From NCBI RefSeq assembly GCF_907165205.1, contig NC_058189.1:67764315-67828314 (forward strand): a stretch of DNA of 64,000 nucleotides. The letters are read 5' to 3'. Below, in pieces: positions 34,691 through 44,990 of the stretch (the stretch's first letter is position 1; every line of letters starts with the position of its first letter). The notes below the pieces were generated by a model. It was not told where the DNA came from. It did no database searches and saw only the letters and a list, made by a program, of their open reading frames with translations. Origin of the DNA: Coccinella septempunctata. Lineage: Eukaryota > Arthropoda > Insecta > Coleoptera > Coccinellidae. Both the position numbers and the translations under genes were made by a program.

Positions 34691-36170
34691 TTGTAATACT
34701 CTAACAAAGTAAGTAAAATATATGTATATATGTACCCATATACCACCGATAAATGTGGACGTGTAGACACAACTTTAGAAATTTTAGAACGAATTGCGAC
34801 AGGACAAGCCTCACGAATACCGTAATCTTCGAGAATTTCAATTCGTTTCCTGACAGCTTCATTTTGTTTTTGAAATACTGCAGCCGGACCACCGTCGATT
34901 TTTACCGAAAAAAACCATTCGGGTAGGTCCCATACGTGACCCTCGCCCACGCTGTCGTTCGAACAGAAAAAAAAAACGTATGTCGTAATTAAATGCGGAA
35001 TCGAGAGAGAGGAAGTAACCATTATCTTATTAATTGCTTCATTTGGATAACATCCAATTGATTCGAGTGGCGGAGCAGTAAATCATGCGTCTCCAACAAT
35101 GATTATTTGTTTTTTATAATTGCACGGCGATCGCCAGTATGAAATTAATCATTTCGCGGAAATTACACGTTGCGCGCCGATTGTTTTATAATTTATGCCC
35201 ATTAAGTTGATTACTGTTAACATAGATTGCGAGCACTTGTTCCTTCTGAACTTTCCATCAAGAATCGTCCTAGCTCATCCTAGTGATAGGTGTATAACTT
35301 CTATCGCAGGAGCAATTTCTACAAGTAACACTTCTTCATGTTTAATCATCCCAAAGAATCTTCCAATGTATACATCTCTTTCTTCCAATAAAACTACCGT
35401 TTTCGAGGCTTAACCCTTAGAAACAGGTTCTGTGGTATTGTTCAAAGTGAAAAATGGTAAAGCATTATCTATATGTATAAGAAAATTGTCATTTGTAGGT
35501 TGTGGCTTTTCCCCAGAATTTTTCCAATAAAACGCACACATTCGCTCTAAAGGGGGGTTGGCTGAACGCGCCGGGTGAGCCCCATACTATCGAATATTGT
35601 TCGCTCCGTTAATATAATATGATTTACAACGTCTGGTCCGTTATCGGAGGGGTCCGAGGGTGACTTTAACGATAAACGTTTCATAAGCCACGTCGTTAGG
35701 TGCGCCTATCGGAAATTGCCAATTAGTACACCCCTGCCTTTTCGATATCATGCCTCGTTATGGTATGGCTTTTTTCCGCTAACCACTCTTTCGGGCTCGA
35801 ATTTAATCGCTCATCCAGATGGAAATAAATGTGCATCGCATTCTCATACTTCTGGATGTTGAATTTTTCAACTCAAAAACATAACATAATGTGTTTTTAA
35901 AAGTAGTAGCCAGCTGCAAGTACATTTACAGAGACCTGTACTTATATAGTCTTCTGCTGAAGAACATACAACAAAAATGAGGCAGCATTTGCTTCAAAAC
36001 AAGGCGTTCATATAACCAAAATGCGCGAAAAAAAAATAATTGTATAAAATATACACAGAGAAAATAAAAGAACTACATATCTCCCACAATTAAGTTGTAC
36101 AGAGCTCTCTATCGCTGCTTCAGTGAGTTGTTATAGTAAAAACCCGAATTGACATTTTGAATAAACTGTA
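34691..36170. other. unassigned sequence, possible conserved island
   Basis: No repeat recognised. Stretches at 35040-35190 and 35560-35830 are GC-mixed with ATTAATCATTT-like sites. No coding frame of interest. Confidence 0.4.
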
Positions 36171-36172
36171 TA

Positions 36173-36790
36173 CTCCATTTACTTTTATTTTAGCACTCGA
36201 CTGGCCATGGAAATTTGACACATTTCACTCTGTATAGTAGGAAAATGTGGGGTTATGACGCTTGTCAAAACATCTTTGGGTTTTAAATAAGCGCTATGTT
36301 GTACGTTCTACATAAAAATTTCAGTATAATAATGTATTTTATAACAATGTAGAATCACTTCAGCAAACATGAAGTAGAAAATATATGACGAACATAATTG
36401 ACGTTTATACAAACTGATCGAAGATATACCAAATCTACTTATTTGCATGGAAAATACAGGAGATCATTCAGCTAAAATATGTATAAGGAGTTCAAATTCA
36501 TATGAAACATTTTATAAATTCTCTTACATTTAATATGTAAGATATATCAGGGTTATCCACTAGTTGAATGAGCAGACCTGGATTCTGAATTGCACCACTT
36601 CCTGAAATCCTGTCTTCTCTCTTTTTCGATCACTTTCGGCATATTTGTAATATTAATTGATATTAATTGTGGCAACGACGTGATGACATTAACGACATTT
36701 CATGAGTGCCAACCTTAGTCCGTTCTAGTTACAAAAACTTGAGAAAATTATTTCATGGCCAACCGAGTGGTGAAATAAAAGTGAATGGAG
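36173..36790 (+). mobile_element. MITE family 'CTCCATTCAC', short copy
   Basis: Left end CTCCATTTACTTTTATTTTA and GACTGGCCATGGAAATTTG; right end ATTTCATGGCCAACCGAGTG and AAAGTGAATGGAG. TA at 36171-36172 and 36791-36792. 618 bp. Relative to the copy at 18379 it lacks ~580 bp of interior. Confidence 0.88.
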
Positions 36791-36792
36791 TA

Positions 36793-38013
36793 TATAAGTA
36801 TCATGAATACCAGATGTTTGTTGACGAGTTATTCATCAAAAAAATTATCCAGAATTCGGAGAAATGAAGGATATCGAAATAATTCAAAGGATTCGAATGA
36901 ACCTATGTGATTTTAAAACGAGGTAGATACCTAATTCCAATAACACGCCAAATAACTTAGAAACTGAAAGAAACATAAGAGTGTACACCAAAGAAAAAAT
37001 CTGCCAAAAATTTTAGAGTTATTAAAATAGTTAACTCGAACTCTTTCTATATTTCAAAACGACATCAGATCCAGCGTAACTACCACAGCGGACTATGTAA
37101 GAACACCTAACGCTGCATCAGCTTCGTTATTCCTCCATCCAGACAGATTTACGTCAGAATCGCATAACCCAATACTAAAGCAATAATCGAGAGAATAGCA
37201 AACGATGCAACGGAGGCGCTAAAACAATATCCGAGTACCGCGTAAGTGACAGGTCCTGAATCCCAATACGCGAAATGGAATTATTCTATCTGGAAACTGT
37301 TCAGTATTTACCGCAGCCTCCGATAATCGGCGGGGAAGATTAGATCCGGGCGTACGTCCATTAAGTGCCGCCGAAAATTGCGCCCGGTAAGGGAACAGGG
37401 GTGGATCCGGATGTGCGTGAGCCCGCTTACAGATAAAGCGCGAGACGTCTTCGAGAAACTGCGCCGGAAGTGGGAATTGCTTCATAAAAACACTCGGAAA
37501 CGGATAACATATCGGATTGTTTCGTTTCGTGGCTCCGTAGTGACGGAGCCGAAGACAAATCGTTGTTAGATTGACGGATGCTAATGCTGTTGATAGCCGT
37601 AGGGATTTTTAACAGCTGGTATGCTATCCGGTAATGGATCTTGACATCTATACGCTTTAGTTGCATGGAACATAAGTGCCATTTGACAAGACACATAACG
37701 TCGGCTAATAGTAAAAGAGAATAATACTTTTTATGAAGTGTAACGTGGTTACCTCGGAGAAAACTTATCTCGAGCGCCAGCTATTCTTTTCACTAGGAAG
37801 AATAGCAAACCTACCAGAGTAGCTGCTAGTCGGAGACAGAGTTCGCTGTTATCTAGGGTGGTAGCGATAACGAAGTAGTCAAAATCAAATTATGTAATAG
37901 TTTATTCACACCTTCGGAAACTGATTATATGTACAACGGAGATATGTGTAGGTATGAAATATGAGCGAATCTATCAGCAAACATACATTCGGGAAATTCT
38001 ATCCGGTCACGAG
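36793..38013. other. unassigned sequence
   Basis: No gene recognised. A hairpin GCTATTCTT/AAGAATAGC lies at about 37780-37810. A possible LTR-like start TGTAACGTGG at 37739 could not be paired with an end. Confidence 0.4.
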
Positions 38014-38023
38014 CACTATATAA
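38014..38023 (+). promoter_or_regulatory. possible TATA box
   Basis: ACTATATAAAG near 38013-38023 is a strong TATA-like element. About 170 bp downstream begins the triple-hairpin module, and AATAAA motifs occur at 38064 and 38164. No gene or retrotransposon ORF accompanies it, so use as a promoter is inference. Confidence 0.35.
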
Positions 38024-38195
38024 AGTTTATACCGGGTACAGTGAAAAAATCAAAGGTTGGCAATAAAATGCGCCAACCAGAACTGACGAAATGAATACTA
38101 AGGATGACCTCGCGAAGTGAAATGACTTGCTATACGGTATCGGGATGTAATTGTATTTCTCCAGAAATAAAACACAACCAGGGCGGGTCTATTCG

Positions 38196-38460
38196 AGACT
38201 TTTATTCGCTACCCCAAGGGCTAACGCTCCATGACTGATAGCGAAGAAAAGTCTATTTTGAACGCAACTACGGGATTTCACTGATGACGAGCGGTATCTC
38301 TTATCCTCTACCCCAAGGGCTTATGCGCCATGACTGATAGAAAAGAAGAGATTTCGGATTCAACACTTATGACGCGGAACGCGGACAGGGGGGTTGACGG
38401 GACCTTCCCTTCAGTACTCCAAGGGCTTACGCGCCATGACTGATAGCCAAGGGAAAAGTC
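38196..38460 (+). repeat. three tandem hairpins with a conserved loop
   Basis: Three modules, ~100 bp apart (38196-38254, 38296-38352, 38401-38460). Each has ~15-bp complementary arms of different sequence around the same ~27-nt loop, with core CCAAGGGCTTACGCGCCATG and then ACTGATAG. In the first, AGACTTTTATTCGCTA pairs with TAGCGAAGAAAAGTCT apart from one mismatch. Arms differ between modules but still pair, the pattern expected of selected RNA or DNA structure. Function unknown; no known RNA family was recognised. Confidence 0.75.
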
Positions 38461-38779
38461 AGACTCGCGAAACAGGGTAAAGTACTATAAAATATAACAG
38501 AAAGCGATACAGTACAGCAGTGTCAAAGAAGTAACCGGTGTAGGTCTAATTAAGAAACTGAACGGTTAAGACGGGGACCTACCTCCTTTTTTTCAGGCAC
38601 TCGCGGAAGATAAACTCCAATTTTCCTCAGAAAACTGGGATTCATTACAGAAGTTTCAGAGTGATATTAAAATTGGGATATTTAAAATAGAGGGGTCAAG
38701 ACAGAGATTCATTCTCTTCGTAACTTCTATGTCTCAGGAATGTCAACAGGTTGATAGAGACACACATCGTGACATATTA
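38461..38779. other. unassigned sequence
   Basis: Nothing recognised between the hairpin module and the LINE remnant. Confidence 0.45.
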
Positions 38780-39330
38780 TTCAGGCAGTAATGTGAAGGG
38801 TTTAGTTACGATAGAACAGATTGGTATCAGTTGGACCAGAAACCAATAATCCAGTGATGAAGCATTTCCGCAGGCAAGAATAACAGAAGATGAAAAGACC
38901 AATAAACTTGGCAGGGAAGGATCACAAACTCCTTTCGTCAGCCAATATGTGACGTAGCAAAATGTACCTACAAGAAAGAGTTCCAGGAAAAGTAAAAGAG
39001 TTGCAGAAAATAACTCTGGAGGAATCTTCTGTGAATGGAACACTCTATTCCACTCCAGATCTTAGCAAGACTATGCTACACCTACTTATTAGGCTTTTCA
39101 GAGGGCATTGTTGCCTCAGTAAGCATCTTATGACAATGGGTCTGGCAGAAACTGACCCCTTGCAGATTCTGTGAGGAAGAGGAATAGAGTACAGATCACC
39201 TGGTGTCGGAATTCCCTTCCATTAGAATTTGGACAATTAACTTGTAATAGCGAGAAGGTAAGCTCCTTGAAGTCATCACAAATACTGAAGTTCATATGGA
39301 ATGCAAGCTGTAGACGAAATAGCAACGTAA
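38780..39330 (+). pseudogene. LINE RNase H region, decayed
   Basis: Plus-strand remnant with two signatures. TEDEKTNKLGREGS (about 38885-38930) corresponds to the end of the RNase H domain of Jockey/I-type LINEs (NEKADELAREGS). RGHCCLSKHLMTMGLAETDP (about 39100-39160) corresponds to the downstream LTGHCxLxxHLxxMGL motif. Several stops and frameshifts separate them. It may belong to the same kind of element as the RT fragment at 17393. Confidence 0.75.
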
Positions 39331-40142
39331 ACAGCTCTGATGGGTTTCAAAAAAGATCTAGAGGTCACAATGCAACATAACCCCTTTGAAATCTAGAATG
39401 TAGAGATAGTATGTAGAGATAGATGATTCTGGTACGAAGAATTTTCCTAAGTTATCCAGCTTATTGCTTATTGAATTGAACACCAATTCTTGGTATTTAC
39501 ATTGCTCAAATTTACAAGTTAGGATCGAAACTCTTCACTACGACGACAATCGAATCAATCGGCGAGCACATAAAGATTCCCCCAAAAGTACAGCCCTGCG
39601 TTCTTCCCAATGTAATTTCGCTCACGTCCGCACCACAGCGATCTCTTACAATTTTCGCCACGTGTCCGATGGACAGCCGAAATTGATCGATCTAATAGAA
39701 GCCCGAAAAGTTTCGCCAGTTCCTTCCAATTCCGTTCGTGAGATGTCCGTCAGATGCACGGTTACCAAGTCCGACACATCCGTCGCTCTCGGATATGTGT
39801 AGCTTGACCGCTCGCTAGCTGCTGCTGAGCATGCGACTTCCGCGCGAGCCAGGTGTTCGGGGATGATTGCAGCTTGTGCGCGAACACAAATTGGTTATTA
39901 TGTTGGAGATCAAGGTGGTCGTGATCGTCGATGCGTGTAAATTGGGCGGTATGGCCAGGAGCAGACATTCTGCGACTGCTTCTGGCCATTACGTAGAAAT
40001 CACTGTTGAAATGGTTGATACGCCGCGAAATAGCAATAGCTCAAGTTATTTTGCGGAGTGTTTGTATAGCGGAAAAAGGCGAGCCCAAAAAAGAATTTGT
40101 TGAAATTGCCAGATGTCAATAATGCTGTTTAGCGTTCGCACA
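39331..40142. other. unassigned sequence
   Basis: No repeat recognised. Open frames on both strands at 39464-40103 show no family resemblance. Confidence 0.45.
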
Positions 40143-40144
40143 TA

Positions 40145-41037
40145 CAGGGTGTATTTGAAGATGGGGCTTTTTTTTCAACAGAAGGTAGAACTGGTCAATA
40201 TGAAGCGTTTCACCAAAAATCACCTATACAAAACATTCAAAATGACAAAGTTGAAAAACAAATTGAAAATGATTACTGAAATAGATTCTGATACGACCCT
40301 AGACCGTTTGTTAGCTGAATTATCGCAAAGCAGTGGGAAAAAACTTATCTCCTGATTCGACCATGTGGTTTCGTTTAGGATATTGGCTTGTTCGATATTT
40401 ACGTGGTAATGAAAATGGAAACTTAGGATTGCCGAATTGTTCTCATTAGTTTTTAGTAACCTACACGATTTTATAGAATGGCTCATTTTGATACCAACCG
40501 ACAGAGGAGAATTAGGATACAAGTGTAAAAAATAGAATGATAGTTCAAAATTTCACCACTAAAATTCGTCTAAATTATTCACGAATTTTTTCAAAATCGG
40601 CATCACAATCTTCCTGTTCGAACATTCCAACAATCGTCGTAAAAATGGGATGAAATGGGGAAACATCATAGCACTTTTTCGACATAACTAACATAAGCAC
40701 TTTCAAGAAACTGTCTCGATTTTCTACATTTTTTTCACCCTAAATTGCACGATACAACAATTATGATTCTCTCAAAAGTGACCTGATGGATCTAATCCGA
40801 TGAACTTGGTACTGAACCATTCATTGTCCAGCCATATGTTTATGTTTTGTTTCGTTTTTGCGATGCCGGAGTCACCTTCCACAGTCCCGTACTTGAAATT
40901 CAATGAAAGTTTGTCGAACTTCTAGGGGTTGTATCTCAGCCATCTTGGATATTTTATATAGACAATTTGTGGTTAAACGACCTATTTCGATACAGTTCTA
41001 CTGTCAAAACAAAAGCCTCACCTTTGAAAACACACTG
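40145..41037 (-). mobile_element. ~900-bp MITE, copy 4
   Basis: Full-length, reversed relative to copies 1 and 2. Left end CAGGGTGTATTTGAAGATGG, right end CACCTTTGAAAACACACTG. TA at 40143-40144 and 41038-41039. Internal blocks such as AAGTGACCTGATGGATCTAA and TTCTAGGGGTTGTATCTCAG match the complement of copy 1. Confidence 0.88.
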
Positions 41038-41039
41038 TA

Positions 41040-41933
41040 TAATAACAATTGAAGTACATATTTGTATAAGTGACTCCATATCAGCTTCACATAAGTTTGG
41101 GGAAATTTCGATTAACTTCTTCAATTTGAAAAAATTTGCAAGCTGAGCCGTAGCGATTACTTGAAGGAGCATCTGGCAGAGCTGTTTTAAGTGAGAAAAG
41201 TTGTCCTGAGTGGTCTCAAAAGTTTGAAAGCGATGAGTTTGATGACGCGAAAGACGAAGAACGTAGGTAGTAAAAAGCCGAAAGTGGAGAAAACAGCACA
41301 ATTGATCTTGAAGTCGCAGTGCCATGCAACCGCTCCTAAAATCTACGACCTATACAATACAAAGAAATGAGTGGATAGGGTAGTCTTGAAAAAAAAAATA
41401 CTGAGCATCAAATTGGTCAAAAGTACAATGCCAGTAAAACGCATTGTGTATAGGGCGAATCAATACATGGATTGCCACTTCGAAAGCCACAATTTCCAAG
41501 TCCTCAAAACCGATAATAATTTCAAACGGCTGAATGCACCGTCATCATCGCTCTTTAGAACCTTCAAAACGGCACCGCAGAAATTGGCCATTCCCGACAC
41601 CGGCCACTCGACTCTATGGAAATGAATTACGAATGCGACGCTGGAAAGGGGTTGAAGGGACGCGAAAGTATCGTAAAAAGCCCCCTTGTCGGGCGGGACT
41701 CAATAAGAAACGGAAGTGAGGGCAGGTGATTCGGGATGGTCGAGTGCAAACGACGTCCTTTCGCAATCGTGCGGGGATTTTTTACGGCTAGTCTAGACGG
41801 GCGCCTTACGGGAGCTGTTAAAATTTATAGATCCAGTTATGGATGGGGAGATTCCGGCTCTTGGAGCCGTGGCAGCTTCTAAAGGGTCGGTATAGTTGAA
41901 ATGTTATATTTAGAAAAAAAAAATGGTGTTGTA
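41040..41933. other. unassigned sequence
   Basis: No gene or shared repeat recognised. Confidence 0.45.
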
Positions 41934-41935
41934 TA

Positions 41936-42666
41936 CAGGGTGGGCAAAATTTGTGATACTTGAACTACAACTTTTTAATCCAACGAGTTAGAGAAAAATG
42001 AATGTACTATTCATGTCGTCTTTTTTCGAGAAACTAATAATGTCATCAACTTGATCAACTGCATTCCTCTATCTTCTTTTGTTTTTGAGTTATAGGCCAA
42101 AATTAAAATTTGGGCGATTTCAACTTTGGTCATTACCTCTGTTTCTGTTTGTGCTAGGATGTTGAAATGAAGACATTATACAGACACTTTTTTGATAACA
42201 ATTCAGTGGCGTACTATGATTTTTTCCTACAGGTTTATTTGCTGAGCTATAACATAAAGTGGTGTTTTTTCTTATGTCTTTAAACAGTAGTTTAAAATGA
42301 CTAAGAGAGAATCGCCATTTCTTAACCGTTTTAGAAATATATCATACATCGCCCTCAGTCAAATATATCTTCATGTTATAGCTCAGCAAATATACCTGTT
42401 GGAAAAAATCATAGTACGCCATTGGATTGCTATCAAAAAAGTGTCTGTATAATGTCTTCATTTCAACATCCTAGCTTAAACAGAAACGGAGATAATGACC
42501 AAAGTTGAAATTTTAATTTTGACCTATAACTCGAAAACAAAAAAAGATAGAGTAATGCAGTTGATGGCATTATTAGTTTCTCGAAAAAAGACGATCCTAA
42601 TGTGCCAAGCATTTTCCTCTATCTCCTTGGGTTGAAATTCAGGTATCACCAATTTTGCCCACCCTG
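41936..42666. mobile_element. long palindromic element A
   Basis: A 731-bp foldback. The left arm (41936 to ~42257, starting CAGGGTGGGCAAAATTTGTG) pairs with the right arm (~42371-42666, ending CAATTTTGCCCACCCTG) with roughly 10% mismatch around a ~110-bp loop. TA at 41934-41935 and 42667-42668. No coding capacity. It could form a very long hairpin RNA if transcribed. Confidence 0.9.
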
Positions 42667-42668
42667 TA

Positions 42669-43302
42669 CAGGATGGGCCAAATTCGTTGTTTACCGAGAA
42701 CTATAAGAGCTATAAGAAAACGGATGACACATTTCTTAGCTTTTTTTCAGAGAAACAAAGAATGGTGAAAACCGTAGCCTCCTACGATTCTTCGTTTTTG
42801 AGTTATTAGCAAAAAATGAGATTCTGATGATTTCGAAATGTTCTCATACTTCTCATAATTATTTTTGTCTTTGAAGTTACAGATCAGAAACTTGAACCCT
42901 CTCAGGCACTTTTATACGTAGAATCTACAGGCAAAAGTTTTTTTTTCGAATAAAAAATAACAAATTCAATAAAAGTTTGCATTTGAAAACACGAAAATTG
43001 GCCTAATCATTCGAAATAAAAAAATATTTAGAGCTCTTCAGCGGATTCTACGTAAAAAAGTGCATTCAGAAGCTTCAAGTTTAAGATAAGGTGACTTCAA
43101 AGATGAAAAAGTTATGAGAACTTTTCGAAATTGTCAAAATCACATCTTTGCTAATAACTCAAGAACGAAGAATCGTAGGAGGCAATGGTTTTCACCATTC
43201 TTTGTTCCTCTGAAAATGAGCTTGAGAATGTGTCATCCGTTTTCCTCTAGCTTTTATTGTTCTCGAGATCCCCTCAGTAGACAACGAATTTTGTTCATCC
43301 CG
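42669..43302. mobile_element. long palindromic element B
   Basis: A 634-bp foldback next to element A. The left arm (CAGGATGGGCCAAATTCGTT, then GAACTATAAGAGCTATAAGA) pairs with the right arm (ending ACAACGAATTTTGTTCATCC). Arms are ~265 bp with a ~100-bp loop. Its left flanking TA (42667-42668) is the right flanking TA of element A. The right TA has probably mutated to GA. Confidence 0.87.
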
Positions 43303-43304
43303 GA

Positions 43305-43974
43305 TAAATAATGGACATAGTTCGATTCTAATTAAGAATAAAGGTAATCATGGCTGATTCCTGTTCCATACTCACTAATCCTCATCTTATACACGTAATC
43401 CTTCAAGTAATTGTCGGATCCACATCGCTTTGAACATGATGCTTACCTGTAAAAAAAGAAAAAGTATGAAAATCGTAGAAAATACCCTCTTAATACATAT
43501 ATCGATAACGCTGAAATCAGATTACAGTTTTTCCATATGAATATCGAATCCGCTCAGGATTGAGAAAATAACCAATTCCAACTATCTAAGACGTCGTAAA
43601 TTTGCCTTGCAAATGATACAAAACCGTATCTGGGACTTTTTCAGATGACTCCCTTTCAGGTTATCACTGGTGTTTGCCTTTCTTCCGAAGCATCTTTCTG
43701 AATTACGTGCATTCGTAATCCCGAGTGGAATGTATTTAAAACCGCGTTAATCTTGGCGAAAAACTCTAATTAGCGTAATTAAAACCGCATTTACATTTTA
43801 TATTTTAATTGCCACGATTATTCAATTATTAGCGTCATCTTATTTCAGGTTGAATTCTCGTCATTACTCGGGTTGTTTATGAGGGCCATTCGAGAGAAAT
43901 ATGCACGATCGTTAAGGTGAACGGGATTCATGTGATGGTCTCCCTAATATTCAAGTGAATAGAGGAGAACAATA
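43305..43974. other. unassigned, AT-rich with homeodomain-like sites
   Basis: Around 43740-43870 lie CTAATTAGCGTAATTAAAA, TTTTAATTGCC and CAATTATTAGCG, a cluster of ATTA cores that could be a regulatory island. No gene. Confidence 0.35.
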
Positions 43975-44180
43975 CACTGGGTGAGTCTTTGACTCGTACG
44001 AATATTTCAACAATGGATTCTTGAGGTCAAAAAAAACTTTTTTCCTATACCTTTTTTTCCGATTCGGCCCTGATAAAAAGATATAGCCATTTTAAGCTTT
44101 CATAATGAGCTGTGCCACCCCTGAAAAAACGAAATAACCTCCAGAACAACTAGCTGAATCTGTGACACTACTCAGCTATT
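43975..44180 (+). mobile_element. mariner-derived MITE, left end only
   Basis: Begins GGGTGAGTCTTTGACTCGTA (43979), then ATGGATTCTTGAGGTCAAAA and TTCCGATTCGGCCCTGATAA. Homology to the family ends near 44180; the right part is missing. Confidence 0.8.
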
Positions 44181-44668
44181 AATATACTATACTTATATAC
44201 TAATAATATTATTGAATAGCATCAGTTTCATCAATGTTTCCAAAAAATAACAATTCCAACAGTTTATTTTTTAATGAATCATTTACCCAACTGTTTTTCA
44301 ATATGGAATGAATCCTTTTCATCAGGGTCATTTAACGCCTATACAACTGCCTGAAAATGGTTCATAATTATAGACTTGTCCACTTAAAATCAAACCGATA
44401 TCATTTTTCGATTCAGATCTCTCAATTTTCGCCATCGGCGAAAGGTATGAAGAGATAATCTGAAATGTAGCCGTTAACCAAACTAGATAGATTAATTATT
44501 GGATAAGCACCACATTTCTACATGATGTGAAAACTCAACTGATGGCGTAGGAATATACCTACATGCGATTCTGATATTTCCTCTAGCGAAATTCCAGTGA
44601 GGTAAATGGGAAAAGAAGGTACAAAAGATGACGAAAACTGTTTCATACCGACATCTGTTTTATGGATT
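44181..44668. other. unassigned host sequence left of the large transposon
   Basis: No repeat or gene recognised. With 58450 onward it forms the pre-insertion locus. Confidence 0.5.
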
Positions 44669-44677
44669 CAGTTTCCA
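44669..44677 (+). repeat. target-site duplication, left (CAGTTTCCA)
   Basis: CAGTTTCCA directly precedes ACCGCTGTGAAG. The identical nine bases follow the element's other end at 58441-58449. Nine-bp duplications are characteristic of Mutator-like elements, including Foldback. Confidence 0.93.
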
Positions 44678-44990
44678 ACCGCTGTGAAGTTAGCAGACTG
44701 TTTCCAGCAGACTGTTTGACGGAAATAGCCGAACGCTTGGACCAGTGGCGCACGGTCGCAAATAGATTTCTCGTGCGAATGTAACGGAATTCTTAGTTTC
44801 TTTTTCGCAGAAAGAAATGCGGCAGAGCTTCAACATATTTAATATGGTGAAACGAATATTCCATGAACAAATTGCGGACTTCGGAGGGACAAAGGGTTGA
44901 GAAGTTGAACACTTGATATTAGGTTTTTTTTACAAGTAAAACGGGAACGGAGCAGAACCAGATTCTGATCGATGATTCAATAGGGTGAAA
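44678..44990 (+). repeat. left terminal inverted repeat outside the array
   Basis: It is nearly identical in reverse to 58128-58440, including GCAGACTGTTTCCAGCAGAC and TTGGACCAGTGGCGCACGGT. The inner ~270 bp are two decayed 143-bp units: AAATTGCGGACTTCGGAGGG aligns with AAATTTCGGACTTCGGATGG, and GAAAGAAATGCGGCAGAGCT with GAAAACGGCGACGGAGCA. Array-edge units are thus strongly diverged and interior ones homogeneous. Confidence 0.9.

Noticed and set aside
38281..38300. CTGATGA within the triple-hairpin region, as in hammerhead ribozymes
   Set aside because: The required GAAA segment and the three stems could not be placed around it.
37739..38525. Possible solo LTR beginning TGTAACG
   Set aside because: No matching CGTTACA-type end or 4-6-bp target duplication was found; kept only as a weak idea for the TATA box.
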